NCBI GenBank assembly: GCA_035524275.1
Contig: DATKPC010000114.1
Location: 1-64,000, forward strand
Reading direction: 5' to 3'
DNA: 64,000 bases
Source: DATKPC01 sp035524275
Lineage (GTDB): Bacteria > Pseudomonadota > Gammaproteobacteria > Burkholderiales > Burkholderiaceae_F
Shown: positions 8,098 through 16,966 of the stretch, in pieces
Layout of the letters: each line of letters opens with the position of its first letter
Numbering within the stretch: position 1 is the stretch's first letter
The notes under the pieces: model-generated
Seen by the model: the letters and a program-made list of their open reading frames with translations, nothing else
Told to the model about the DNA's origin: nothing
The model's database searches: none
Made by a program: the position numbers and the translations under genes

Positions 8098-10191
8098 TTA
8101 CCGCGCCTCCAACTGGAAGCCCGGCACCCCGAACTGCCACAGCATGAAGCTCATCGCATCGGCGCGCATCGACAGCCGCAGGTCCGCGGCATTGCCGCCG
8201 ACGAGGTTCGAGGCCCCCAGCAGGAGCGTCGGCTTCCCGCCCGGGTTCGCCTGCTGCAGGCGCGCCGCGAGCACGGCCGTGGCATCGCCGATCAGCAGTG
8301 CGGCCGGATAGCGGACGCCGGTCGTGATCCGCGCCTCCAGCGTCGAATCCGTCGCGGCGCCGATCGCGGCGACCGCGGCGAAGAGGTCCGGGCGTTCGAT
8401 CGCGGTGCGAACGGCCAGTGCCGCGGCGCGATCCCGGCCCTCGACGGCGAGCGTCGAGGGCGACGCGATGCGCTGCTCGACCAGGTAGGCCGCGCAGGCG
8501 ACCGCTTCCTTCCACGCTTCGGCGTCGCCGCGTCGCAGGGCGGCGAAGGCGATCACGCCGCCACGCTCGAGCCATGCGAGTTCCCGCGCATCGAAATCCG
8601 GATCCGCCGCGTCGTCGTCGCCGACGCGCAACCGAAGCCGCGTCGGATTGGTCCCGTCGCGCACGAGATCCCGGCGCTGGACGATCGTCAGCACGGTCCG
8701 CGGCGCGACGTCGGTGCCGCCGACGTCGCCCAGCATCACCTCCGTGGCCGAATAGTCCGTCGGCGCGTCGTACGGACCGGTGGCCTGCAACGTCGTCGCG
8801 GCGACGCGCCGGCCGTCGAAAATCACGTAGCGCCGCGCCTGCATCCACGACTGCTGCTCGACCAGGATGCCCGGCACGCGCGGGTCGGCCGCGGCGATTC
8901 GCGCCGACCCGGCGCCCGGCAATGGAACTTCCGCCGCGGTGGCATTGGGCTCGAGTCCGATTCGCCACAGCCCCGCGACGGCGCCGGCGCGCCGCGTGAA
9001 ATAGACGCCGTCGAGCGCTCGCGACAACGTCCGGATGCCACCGGCGGCATCCTGTGCCACGATCCGTGCGCTTTCGATCCTTCCGCGGCCGATCGTCGTC
9101 TCCAGGACCCGGCTCCCGCCGCCGTCGTCCCCGGCAAGCAGGAACAGCCGGTCGCGGACCGACGCAAACGCGGTCACGCGCTCCTGGCGATCGACGATCC
9201 GTTGCCATGAGACGCGTCCTGCCGCCAGCGATGCGAGCGGCGCCACGTAGATGTCCAGCGGGCGCCGCCCATGCACCGAACCGTCGACGACGATTCCGGC
9301 GGCCAGGTTGGTCCCCGGTAGCACTTGCACCGAGGGCAGGTCGCGCGCGCCGTCGATCGACGTGCCCGGGAATCCGGGCCCGAGGACGGGCTGTGCCCGC
9401 TGCGGATCGCCGCCGAGGCGAAAGAGATAGCTCCGCGCGCCGGACGTCGCGCTCGTTGCGCTCGATGCGCTCGATGCGCTCGCCGGCGGCGCGGCACGCG
9501 TGAAGAAGATTCCGCTCTCGTCGGGAAGCCATCCGACTTTCGTCGCGGCGACGTTCTCGATGGGACCGGCCACCACGCGACCGGTTCGTGTCTCGACGAC
9601 GATCAGCGAGGCTGCAGCGGCCGGGCGCGCCGCGGCGGGCGCGGCGACGCTGCAGGCGACGAACCGGCCGCCGGGGGAAGCCTCGAAGCTTCGGATCGCG
9701 CGCCCGCTCGCCGATTTCACTCCGGCGCCGGGCGCGCCGCCGCCGGCGGCCGACTCCGGGTCGAAGAGGATGCGTTCCGGACCTTCGAAGCCGTGCCGGA
9801 CATAGAGCGTCCGCGCGGCGCCGCCGAGATCGCGACGGATGTAGAAAAGCAATTCGCCGGGTCGCCACTGCGGGGCGCCGACGGCCGCCGGCGTCGCCTC
9901 GTCGATCGTCCTCAGGCGCGCGAGCAGGGCGGTGCGGCCCGGGATGCCGTCCAGTGTCGCGCGTGCCCGCGCCCCCTCGGCGCGGAGCCACGCGGGAGTC
10001 CGCGGGTCGTTGGCGTCCGCAACGAAGCGCTGCGGGTCGTCGTCGACGGCCACCGCGCTGCCTGCGGGGGACGTGGCGGATGACGCCGAGGGCGCGGCGG
10101 CGGTGCCGGCCCAGGCGCCGATGGAAAGGGCCGCGACGCCGAAGCTCGCAGCCAGGGCGCGCAGCAACCCGCGACCGCGGGCCGTCCGCAC
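8098..10191 (-). CDS. Degenerate S9A prolyl-oligopeptidase-like exported protein
   Basis: The protein (697 residues, GTG start) has a predicted signal peptide (about 1-30). It then shows the N-terminal helix and beta-propeller region of prolyl oligopeptidases (DPQRFVADANDPRTPAWLRAE, GELLFYIRRD, then repeats). The C-terminal hydrolase half is shortened and has lost the catalytic triad. Where the family has GGSNGGL there is EGRDRAAAL (about 584-592), the DHDDRV position reads GDATAV (635-640), and the GHGAG position reads GASNLVGG (659-666). It is therefore probably not an active peptidase. A run of short Ala/Ser-rich repeats lies near residues 238-252. It is the last gene of the glyQ-glyS-plsC operon. 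Confidence 0.8.
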   Translation of the reverse strand: MRTARGRGLLRALAASFGVAALSIGAWAGTAAAPSASSATSPAGSAVAVDDDPQRFVADANDPRTPAWLRAEGARARATLDGIPGRTALLARLRTIDEATPAAVGAPQWRPGELLFYIRRDLGGAARTLYVRHGFEGPERILFDPESAAGGGAPGAGVKSASGRAIRSFEASPGGRFVACSVAAPAAARPAAAASLIVVETRTGRVVAGPIENVAATKVGWLPDESGIFFTRAAPPASASSASSATSATSGARSYLFRLGGDPQRAQPVLGPGFPGTSIDGARDLPSVQVLPGTNLAAGIVVDGSVHGRRPLDIYVAPLASLAAGRVSWQRIVDRQERVTAFASVRDRLFLLAGDDGGGSRVLETTIGRGRIESARIVAQDAAGGIRTLSRALDGVYFTRRAGAVAGLWRIGLEPNATAAEVPLPGAGSARIAAADPRVPGILVEQQSWMQARRYVIFDGRRVAATTLQATGPYDAPTDYSATEVMLGDVGGTDVAPRTVLTIVQRRDLVRDGTNPTRLRLRVGDDDAADPDFDARELAWLERGGVIAFAALRRGDAEAWKEAVACAAYLVEQRIASPSTLAVEGRDRAAALAVRTAIERPDLFAAVAAIGAATDSTLEARITTGVRYPAALLIGDATAVLAARLQQANPGGKPTLLLGASNLVGGNAADLRLSMRADAMSFMLWQFGVPGFQLEAR

Positions 10192-10192
10192 G

Positions 10193-10591
10193 TCAGTCGC
10201 CCGTCACCTGGATAAGCTCGATCTTGTAGCCGTCCGGATCCTGCACGAAGGCAATGACCGTCGAGCCGCCGGCGACAGGACCGGGCTCGCGCGTGATCGT
10301 TCCTCCCGCATCCCGAATCCGCGCGCAGGTCGCCGCGACGTCGTCGACGCCGATCGCGACGTGGCCGTACGCGGTGCCCAGGTCATAGCGGTCGACGCCA
10401 TGGTTGTAGGTGAGCTCGAGGACCGCGCCGCTCGACTCGTCGCCGTAGCCCACGAAGGCGAGCGAATACTTCTGTTGCGGGCGCTCGGTCGTGCGCAGTA
10501 CGCGCATGCCCATCACGTGCGTGTAGAAATCGACCGAGCGCTGCATGTCGCCGACGCGCAGCATCGTGTGCAGGATCCTTGCCTTGGCCAT
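10193..10591 (-). CDS. gloA: Lactoylglutathione lyase (glyoxalase I)
   Basis: This 132-residue single-domain glyoxalase I converts the methylglyoxal-glutathione hemithioacetal to S-lactoylglutathione. Family marks are ILHTMLRVGD at the N-terminus with a metal-ligand His8, GMRVLRTTERPQQKYSLAF, LELTYNHG with a ligand Glu, GTAYGHVAIGV with a ligand His, and the C-terminal DPDGYKIELIQ with the last Glu. All four ligand positions are present. It sits between the YgjP-like protease gene and the S9-like gene on the minus strand and is probably co-transcribed with them. Confidence 0.96.
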   Translation of the reverse strand: MAKARILHTMLRVGDMQRSVDFYTHVMGMRVLRTTERPQQKYSLAFVGYGDESSGAVLELTYNHGVDRYDLGTAYGHVAIGVDDVAATCARIRDAGGTITREPGPVAGGSTVIAFVQDPDGYKIELIQVTGD

Positions 10592-10608
10592 GCGTTCTCC
10601 CGCCGCTG

Positions 10609-11418
10609 TCACAGCGGCAATGCCGAAAGGTCCTCGTCGCGGATCCGGTCGCGCGCGGCCTCGAAGTCCGGCAGCAGCTGCGCGACGGCGCGCCAGAAGC
10701 GCGGTCCGTGGTTCAGCTCGCGAAGGTGCGCGAGCTCGTGCGCGACGACATAGTCGATGACCGGCATCGCGAAGTGGACCAGGCGCCAGTTGAGGCGGAT
10801 GCGCCCCTGGGCCGTGCAGGAGCCCCACTGCGAACGCGCCGACGACAGCGCCCAGGAAGAAAAGCGCAGCTCGTTGCGCGCTGCGATCAGGTGCAGCCTC
10901 TCGCCGAGCACGCGCCTCGCCTCGCCCTGCAGCCAGGCGTAGAGCGCGTCCTTGACCTGGACGGCGTCGGCGTCGAGCGGCAGCGCGAGCAGCAGTTCGC
11001 GCGGCCCGGATTCCGACAGCTGCGTGACCTGGACCTGCGGCCGCAGGCGCATCACGAGCGGAGCGCCGAGATAGGGAAGCGAACCGCCGTCGCCGAAGCG
11101 CACCTCCGGCAGCCGCCGGCGCTCGCGCCAGTCGCGCCAGTGAGCGAGCTTCGTCGTGATCCAGCGCTGTTTTTCGCGGATCGCCGCCTCGACCTCGCGG
11201 ATCGGGACCCAGCGCGGGGCGCTGACCGTGAGCCCGTTGTCGTCGATCTGGAAGCCGATCGAGCGGCGGCGGCCGCGGCGCAGGCGATAGCTCAGCAGCT
11301 CCGCGCCGACCACGCACTGCCGGAAGTTGACCGGTTCCGACGTCGGCGGCGTCGCCGATGGCCTCCCGGGCGCGTCGAACGCCAGCGAGAGCTGCTCCAT
11401 CGGCTGGGGTGCTTGCAT
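10609..11418 (-). CDS. YgjP-like M48-family metallopeptidase (DUF45)
   Basis: The 269-residue protein has the zinc-protease motif HELAHLRELNH at 227-237 followed by GPRFW, the signature of the YgjP/WLM group (DUF45). Upstream segments SARSQWGSC and RIRLNWRLVHF are also typical. Members are cytosolic and their substrates are poorly defined; some databases call them UTP pyrophosphatases. Its ATG overlaps the stop of plsC as TGATG, showing translational coupling. A shorter start at 11400 is possible. Confidence 0.92.
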   Translation of the reverse strand: MQAPQPMEQLSLAFDAPGRPSATPPTSEPVNFRQCVVGAELLSYRLRRGRRRSIGFQIDDNGLTVSAPRWVPIREVEAAIREKQRWITTKLAHWRDWRERRRLPEVRFGDGGSLPYLGAPLVMRLRPQVQVTQLSESGPRELLLALPLDADAVQVKDALYAWLQGEARRVLGERLHLIAARNELRFSSWALSSARSQWGSCTAQGRIRLNWRLVHFAMPVIDYVVAHELAHLRELNHGPRFWRAVAQLLPDFEAARDRIRDEDLSALPL

Positions 11419-12251
11419 CAAACGATGCCTGCCGCGTTTCCCGTTCCGGCCCGCAGCGCCTCGCGCTCGGGGGCGACGTAGGGACCGGCGTAGCGATGCG
11501 GCGCCAATCGCCGCATCTCGGATTCGATCCACGATTCTACTTGCTGCGCGACCTGGTCGACGGTCATTCCGCGCGGATCGATCGGCGGGCCGATCGAGAC
11601 CGTCACCGTGCCCGGCGTCTTGATGAACGCGTTGCGCGGCCAGACCTCGCCGGAGTTGAGCGCGATCGGCACCGCGAGCGCGCCGGTCCGCACCGCGAGC
11701 CGCGGGCCTCCGGTCTTGAAGCGGCGCGACGAGCCGGGCGCGGTGCGCGTCCCTTCCGGGAAGATCAGGATCCACCAGCCGCGCTGCAGCCGGTCCGTCC
11801 CCTGCTCGACGACCTGCTCGAACGCATCGAGGCCGCGCGACCGGTCGATGTTGATCATCTGCAGCGTCGCCATCGCCCAGCCGAAGAACGGCAGCATGTG
11901 CAGTTCGCGCTTGTAGACGAACGTCAGCGGACGCGGCATCGTCGCCTGCAGCCAGAGCGTCTCCCAGGCCGACTGGTGCTTCGGCAGCAGGATGGCCGGC
12001 GCCTGCGGCAGGTTCTCCCACCCTTCGACCCGCCAGCGTATCCCGCAGATCGCCCGCGCGCCCCAGATCGCGAGTCCGGTCCAGCCCTGCGCCATCGCGT
12101 AGCGCACGCGCAGCGGCGCGATGGCCGCGACGATCACCGCCAGCGCCCACGGCACGACGGTGACCACCAGGAAGGCGAGGTAAAGGCCCGATCGGGCAGC
12201 GAGCAGCGCGCGCGCCAGCGGGTTGGATCGCGGGGCGGCGTTCGTGTTCAT
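11418..12251 (-). CDS. plsC: 1-acyl-sn-glycerol-3-phosphate acyltransferase
   Basis: PlsC adds the second acyl chain to lysophosphatidic acid at the inner membrane. The 277-residue protein has a hydrophobic N-terminal anchor (about 22-47), the acyltransferase motif I as HQSAWE (92-97; Glu in place of the more common Asp), and motif III FPEGTR at 164-169. A further motif, VPIALNSGEVW, follows. Its start overlaps the glyS stop by 4 bp. In many related genomes gmhB lies between glyS and plsC, but it is absent here. Confidence 0.94.
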   Translation of the reverse strand: MNTNAAPRSNPLARALLAARSGLYLAFLVVTVVPWALAVIVAAIAPLRVRYAMAQGWTGLAIWGARAICGIRWRVEGWENLPQAPAILLPKHQSAWETLWLQATMPRPLTFVYKRELHMLPFFGWAMATLQMINIDRSRGLDAFEQVVEQGTDRLQRGWWILIFPEGTRTAPGSSRRFKTGGPRLAVRTGALAVPIALNSGEVWPRNAFIKTPGTVTVSIGPPIDPRGMTVDQVAQQVESWIESEMRRLAPHRYAGPYVAPEREALRAGTGNAAGIV

Positions 12252-14359
12252 CCGGCTGCCAGCATCGAGATGTCGGCCACGGCATTCATCCGCTGCCGCA
12301 ACGCGGCCAGCAGCGCCAGGCGATTGCCGCGGATCTGCGGGTCCTCGACCATGACCATCACGTCGTCGAAGAACCGGTCGACCGGGATCTTCAGCGGCAC
12401 CAGGGCCAGCAGCGCGCCGGCGTAGTCGCCGGCGGCGTAGCGCGCCTCCGATTCCGGCGCCGCGGCGGCGAATGTCGCCGCCAGCGCCTTTTCCGCCGGC
12501 TCGAAGAGGAGGTTTTCGTCGTAGCGGCCGCTGACGCCGTCGGCCTTCTTGAGGATGTTGCCGATCCGCTTGTTGGCGCCGGCGAGGCTCGCCGCCTCCG
12601 GTCTCTGCATGAAGGCGCGCACGGCGTGCAGGCGCGCGGGGACCTGGTCGACGCGCGTCGGGCGTTGCGAGACGATGGCCTCGATTTCGTGTGCCGTCGC
12701 GCCGTCGTCGCGCAGGAGGCCGCGCAGCCGGTCGTGCAGGAAGGCGAGCGCCTCGTCGTCGGCGCGCTTCCAATGCGGCGCGGCGACGAACGCCTGCGCT
12801 GCGATCTCCAGCAGCCGATCGAGGCCGAGCGCGAGCTTTCCTTCGATCAGGATGCGCAGGATGCCGAGCGCGTGTCGTCGCAGCCCGAAGGGATCCTTGT
12901 CGCCGCTCGGTTTCTCCCCGATCCCGAACAGCCCGACCAGCGCCTCCAGCTTGTCGGCGAGCGCGACGCAGGTCGCGATCGGCGACCGCGGCAGTTCGTC
13001 GCCCGCGAACCGCGGGCGATAGTGCTGGTCGATCGCGTCGGCGACATCCTCGGCTTCGCCGTCGTGCCGCGCGTAGTAGGTCCCCATCGTGCCCTGCAGC
13101 TGCGGAAACTCGCCGACCATCTCGGTCCGCAGGTCGGCCTTGGCAAGCCGGGCGGCGCGCTCGACGTGCGTCGGGTCGGGGCCGAGGTCGCGCGCAATGG
13201 CGACGGCGATCTCGGTCAGCCGCTCGACGCGTTCCAGCTGCGAGCCGAGGCGATTGTGGTAGACGACGTGCGCCAGCAGCGGGATGCGGCTCGCGAGCGG
13301 CTGCCGGCGGTCCTGGTCGTAGAAGAACTTCGCGTCCGCGAGGCGCGCGCGGACGACGCGTGCGTTGCCGGCGGCGATCGCCGCGCCGCGGTCGACGGCT
13401 TCGAGCTGCGAGACGAGCAGGAAGCGGTTCATCAGCGCGCCGCCGGCGTCGCGCAACGCGAAGTACTTCTGGTTCTGCTGCATCGTGAGGATCAGGCACT
13501 CCGCCGGGACGTCGAGGAACTGCGCGTCGAAACCCGATTCGATCACGACCGGCCACTCGACGAGCCCCGCCACCTCGTCGAGCAGCGCGGGGGGCATGAC
13601 CACGGTCGCGCCGAGGCGGCCGGCCGCCGCGCGCAGGCGCGCGGCGATCTCGTCGCGGCGCGCGGCGAACGACGCGATCACGCGGCCCTCGTCGGCGAGC
13701 TGCGATTCGTAGCTCGCGGCGGCGCGGATCGACAACGGGCCGCGGCTCAGGAACCGGTGGCCGAACGTCTCGCGTCCGGCCTGCAGCCCGAGGGCCTTCA
13801 CCGGCACGACCGCGGCGCCGTGCAGCGCCACGAGCCGATGGGCCGGGCGCACGAACTGGACCGTCGTCGTGCCGTCGGCCAGCTGGTAGTTCATCAGCTT
13901 CGGTATCGGCAGGTTCGCGATCGCGTCGTCCAGCGCGGCCTGCAGCCCGGCCGCGAGCTCGACGCCGGGCCGCACGCCGGCGTGCACCAGGACCTCCTGC
14001 TTGCCGTCGCTCTCTCGCGCCAGCGCGTCCACGGCAACGTCGAGACCGAGCGCGGCCAGCCGCTTGCGCAGCGCCGCCGTGGGCGCGCCGTCCGGCCCGA
14101 TGCCGACGCTCACGGGCACGAGCTTCTGGCGGATCGCCTGGTCCGGCGCGCGGTCGGCGACGCCATCGACGATCACCGCAAGGCGTCGCGGCGAGGCGAA
14201 GACGGCGCGCGATTCCGGCGCCGCCTCGGCCAGATGCGCAGCGGCGAGCCCGGCGTGGATCCGCTCGGCGAACGCCCGCGCGAGGTTCGCGAGTGCCTTC
14301 GGCGGCAGTTCCTCGGTGTGCAGTTCGACGAGCAGCGCGGCGCGGTGCGTGGGCTTCAT
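12248..14359 (-). CDS. glyS: Glycyl-tRNA synthetase beta subunit
   Basis: This 703-residue protein is the beta chain of the alpha2beta2 bacterial glycyl-tRNA synthetase, which binds tRNA and is needed for charging. It begins LLVELHTEELPPKAL, the standard GlyS start. It has the LIDNA-free architecture of the family with KADLRTEMVGEFPQLQG, RHDGEAEDVADAI and DPFGLRRHALGILRI in order. The start codon overlaps the stop of glyQ by 4 bp. The length is close to the E. coli enzyme (689). Confidence 0.97.
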   Translation of the reverse strand: MKPTHRAALLVELHTEELPPKALANLARAFAERIHAGLAAAHLAEAAPESRAVFASPRRLAVIVDGVADRAPDQAIRQKLVPVSVGIGPDGAPTAALRKRLAALGLDVAVDALARESDGKQEVLVHAGVRPGVELAAGLQAALDDAIANLPIPKLMNYQLADGTTTVQFVRPAHRLVALHGAAVVPVKALGLQAGRETFGHRFLSRGPLSIRAAASYESQLADEGRVIASFAARRDEIAARLRAAAGRLGATVVMPPALLDEVAGLVEWPVVIESGFDAQFLDVPAECLILTMQQNQKYFALRDAGGALMNRFLLVSQLEAVDRGAAIAAGNARVVRARLADAKFFYDQDRRQPLASRIPLLAHVVYHNRLGSQLERVERLTEIAVAIARDLGPDPTHVERAARLAKADLRTEMVGEFPQLQGTMGTYYARHDGEAEDVADAIDQHYRPRFAGDELPRSPIATCVALADKLEALVGLFGIGEKPSGDKDPFGLRRHALGILRILIEGKLALGLDRLLEIAAQAFVAAPHWKRADDEALAFLHDRLRGLLRDDGATAHEIEAIVSQRPTRVDQVPARLHAVRAFMQRPEAASLAGANKRIGNILKKADGVSGRYDENLLFEPAEKALAATFAAAAPESEARYAAGDYAGALLALVPLKIPVDRFFDDVMVMVEDPQIRGNRLALLAALRQRMNAVADISMLAAG

Positions 14360-15273
14360 GCGGCCCCCGCGACGGTGGCGTCGAGCAGCATCGGGAAGCC
14401 GAGGCGCGAACGCGATTCCAGGTAGCTCGCCGCGACGCTGCGCGCCAGGTTGCGGATGCGCCCGATGTACGTCGCGCGTTCCGTGACGCTGATCGCGCCG
14501 CGGGCGTCGAGGAGATTGAACGCGTGATTGGCCTTCAGCACCATCTCGTAGGCGGGCAGCGCGAGGTTCGCGTCCATCAGGCGGCGCGCCTCGCTTTCGA
14601 AGAGCTGGAACTGCCCGAGCAGGATCGCCGGGTCCGATGCCTCGAAGTTGTAGCGGCTCTGTTCGACCTCGTTCTGGTGGAACACGTCGCCGTAGCGCAG
14701 CGTGCGTTCGCTGCCGCGATCGCGCCAGCGCGTGTAGACGAGGTCGTAGACGTTGTCGCAGTCCTGCAGGTACATCGTGAGGCGCTCGAGCCCGTAGGTG
14801 ATCTCGCCGGTGATCGGGCGGCAGTCCAGGCCGCCCACCTGCTGGAAGTAGGTGAACTGCGTGATCTCCATGCCGTCCATCCAGACTTCCCAGCCGAGTC
14901 CCCAGGCACCGAGCGACGGGTTTTCCCAGTTGTCCTCGACGAAGCGGATGTCGTGCAGCGACGTGTCGATCCCCAGCGCGCCGAGCGAACCCAGGTAGGT
15001 GTCGAGGATGTCCGGCGGCGACGGTTTCAGCACGACCTGGAACTGGTGGTGCTGGTGCAGCCGGTTCGGATTCTCGCCGTAGCGCGCATCCTTCGGGCGG
15101 CGCGAGGGCTGCACGTAGGCGGCGCGCCACGGCTCCGGGCCGATCGCGCGCAGGAACGTCGCGGTGTGCGACGTGCCGGCGCCGACTTCGAGGTCGATCG
15201 GCTGGAGCAGCGCGCAGCCGTTGCGGCTCCAGTACTCCTGCAGGCGCAGGATGGCTTCTTGGAATGTGATCAT
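14356..15273 (-). CDS. glyQ: Glycyl-tRNA synthetase alpha subunit
   Basis: GlyQ is the catalytic alpha chain that activates glycine and partners GlyS. The 305-residue protein starts MITFQEAILRLQEYW and contains VGAGTSHTATFLRAIGPEPW, PSRRPKDARYGENPNR, and GLGWEVWMDGMEITQFTYF, all diagnostic. I chose the ATG at 15273 because upstream in-frame codons encode an Arg-rich stretch not seen in the family. It is followed by glyS with a 4-bp overlap, and preceded by lnt 81 bp upstream. Confidence 0.97.
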   Translation of the reverse strand: MITFQEAILRLQEYWSRNGCALLQPIDLEVGAGTSHTATFLRAIGPEPWRAAYVQPSRRPKDARYGENPNRLHQHHQFQVVLKPSPPDILDTYLGSLGALGIDTSLHDIRFVEDNWENPSLGAWGLGWEVWMDGMEITQFTYFQQVGGLDCRPITGEITYGLERLTMYLQDCDNVYDLVYTRWRDRGSERTLRYGDVFHQNEVEQSRYNFEASDPAILLGQFQLFESEARRLMDANLALPAYEMVLKANHAFNLLDARGAISVTERATYIGRIRNLARSVAASYLESRSRLGFPMLLDATVAGAA

Positions 15274-15354
15274 GTCGACGCCGCGTCGGACGACGCGCCG
15301 CCGCGCGTTCCGCGGCCGCATCGTCCGATGGCGGATTTCCTCCGAGCCCCGATT

Positions 15355-16956
15355 TTATCGGGCAACGGGGATCTTCACCGCGCCCTCGTGTTTCGCCGGC
15401 GGCACCCGCCGGCGCGACGCCAGGGCGCCCGCGAGCAGCAGCGTTGCCAGCGCGACGAAGGGCGCGTTGCCCACGCGCACGTAGGGCGTCGCGCCGCGGT
15501 AGCCCTGCGCGGTGCCTTCGAGCGCGCCGGGCGCGAGGAACGGCAGCAGCGCGTCGACGTCGCCGTGCGGGCCGATGATCGCGGTGGCGCCGGTGTTGGT
15601 GGCACGCAGCATCGGCCGTCCGGTCTCGATCGCGCGCATGCGCGCGATCTGCAGGTGCTGCGGCAGCGCGGCCGAATTGCCGAACCAGGCGAGATTCGAC
15701 ACGTTGAGCAGGATCGTCGGCGCCCGGCGCGGATCCTGCCACGCGCGGATGATCTCGGCGCCGAACAGGTCCTCGTAGCAGATGTTCACCGCGATGTCCT
15801 GCCCGGCGAGGCGCATCGGCGGCTGGTCGTCGGGACCGCGGTCCTGGTCGCCGATCGGTATCCGCATCAGGTCGACGAACCAGCGGAAGCCGGGCGGGAT
15901 GTACTCGCCGAACGGCACGAGATGCCGCTTGCTGTAGTGCTGGTACGTCGCGGCGCCCGGCTCCAGTCCGAGCGCGCTGTTGAGGAAATGGCCGGGCGGG
16001 TCCTCGATGAACGCGCCAAAGACGATCGCGGCGTGCTGCTGCCGGCCGAATTCGACGATCGACGGCAGCAGGTCGGCGGGCAGGTCCCCCAGCGGGACCG
16101 GAAAGACCGATTCCGGCAGCACGACGAGGTCCGCATGGCGACCGTCGCCGCGCATCAGCCGGGCGTGCGTCTCGATCGCGCGCGCCATCCCGTCGACGCC
16201 GAATTTCAGGTCCTGCGGGATGTTGCCCTGGACGAGGCGGACGCTGATCGGCCGTCCGTCGGGGGTGGTCCAGTCGATGCGGCGCGCGGCGGTCGCGCCG
16301 GCAAGGGCGACGCCGCCGATGACGACGATGGCTGCCGCGAGCGGCGGGCGGGCGCGCGTGCGCCAGGCGGCGACGAGCGCGCCGGCGAGCGCGGCGGCGG
16401 CCAGCGTCACGCCATAGACGCCGACGATCGGGGCCAGGCCGGCGAGGCCGCCGTCGGTGTGCGCGTAGCCGCCGGCGAGCCACGGGAACCCGGTGAACAC
16501 GATTCCGCGCAGCCATTCGCCCAACGCCCAGCATGCGGGCAGCGCGAGGAGCGGCCGCGACAGCGGTCCGCGCGACGACAGCCATCCCGCCGCGGCGGCG
16601 GCGGCGGGCAGCAGCGCGAGCCCGGCGGCAAGTGCGCCCTCGGCGGCGGCGGCCATCCACCCCGGCAGGTCGCCGTAGTCGTGCATGCTGATGTAGAGCC
16701 ACGCGAAGCCATCGCCGAACCAGCCGCAGCCGAAGGCGAACCCCAGCCAGGCGGCGCGTCGCCAGCTCGCGGCGCGATCGATCGCGGCAAAGAGGAGCGC
16801 CAGCACGCCGACCTCGAGCCACCCGCGCGGTTGCGGCGCGAACGACAGCGCGTGCACGACGCCCAGGAGCGCGGCGGCCGCGAACGCCGGCGCGCGGGAC
16901 GACCACATGGCGGCCGCGGGTGACGGGCCCGCCCCGCTGTCGCCGTCGATCGCCAC
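15355..16956 (-). CDS. lnt: Apolipoprotein N-acyltransferase
   Basis: Lnt is an inner-membrane enzyme that adds the third acyl chain to lipoproteins. The N-terminal third holds several hydrophobic helices, and the C-terminal nitrilase-like domain has the catalytic triad: Glu in VVLPESVFPV, Lys in YSKRHLVPFGEY and Cys in NICYEDLFG. I prefer the GTG at 16956 because AGAGG stands 6 bases before it and it lies 10 bp after the corC stop. Alternatives are an ATG at 16989, overlapping corC, and an ATG at 16908. The length is about 533 residues, near the E. coli protein (512). Confidence 0.93.
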   Translation of the reverse strand: MAIDGDSGAGPSPAAAMWSSRAPAFAAAALLGVVHALSFAPQPRGWLEVGVLALLFAAIDRAASWRRAAWLGFAFGCGWFGDGFAWLYISMHDYGDLPGWMAAAAEGALAAGLALLPAAAAAAGWLSSRGPLSRPLLALPACWALGEWLRGIVFTGFPWLAGGYAHTDGGLAGLAPIVGVYGVTLAAAALAGALVAAWRTRARPPLAAAIVVIGGVALAGATAARRIDWTTPDGRPISVRLVQGNIPQDLKFGVDGMARAIETHARLMRGDGRHADLVVLPESVFPVPLGDLPADLLPSIVEFGRQQHAAIVFGAFIEDPPGHFLNSALGLEPGAATYQHYSKRHLVPFGEYIPPGFRWFVDLMRIPIGDQDRGPDDQPPMRLAGQDIAVNICYEDLFGAEIIRAWQDPRRAPTILLNVSNLAWFGNSAALPQHLQIARMRAIETGRPMLRATNTGATAIIGPHGDVDALLPFLAPGALEGTAQGYRGATPYVRVGNAPFVALATLLLAGALASRRRVPPAKHEGAVKIPVAR

Positions 16957-16966
16957 GCGCCGCCTC

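Noticed and set aside
9440..9490. Short repeats (GCTCGATGC type) inside the S9-like gene
   Set aside because: They encode an Ala/Ser-rich loop in frame and are better explained as local low complexity than as a regulatory or mobile feature.
12248..16906. 1552-codon minus-strand frame spanning glyS, glyQ and lnt
   Set aside because: Only its glyS part is real. The upstream part reads lnt and glyQ out of frame.
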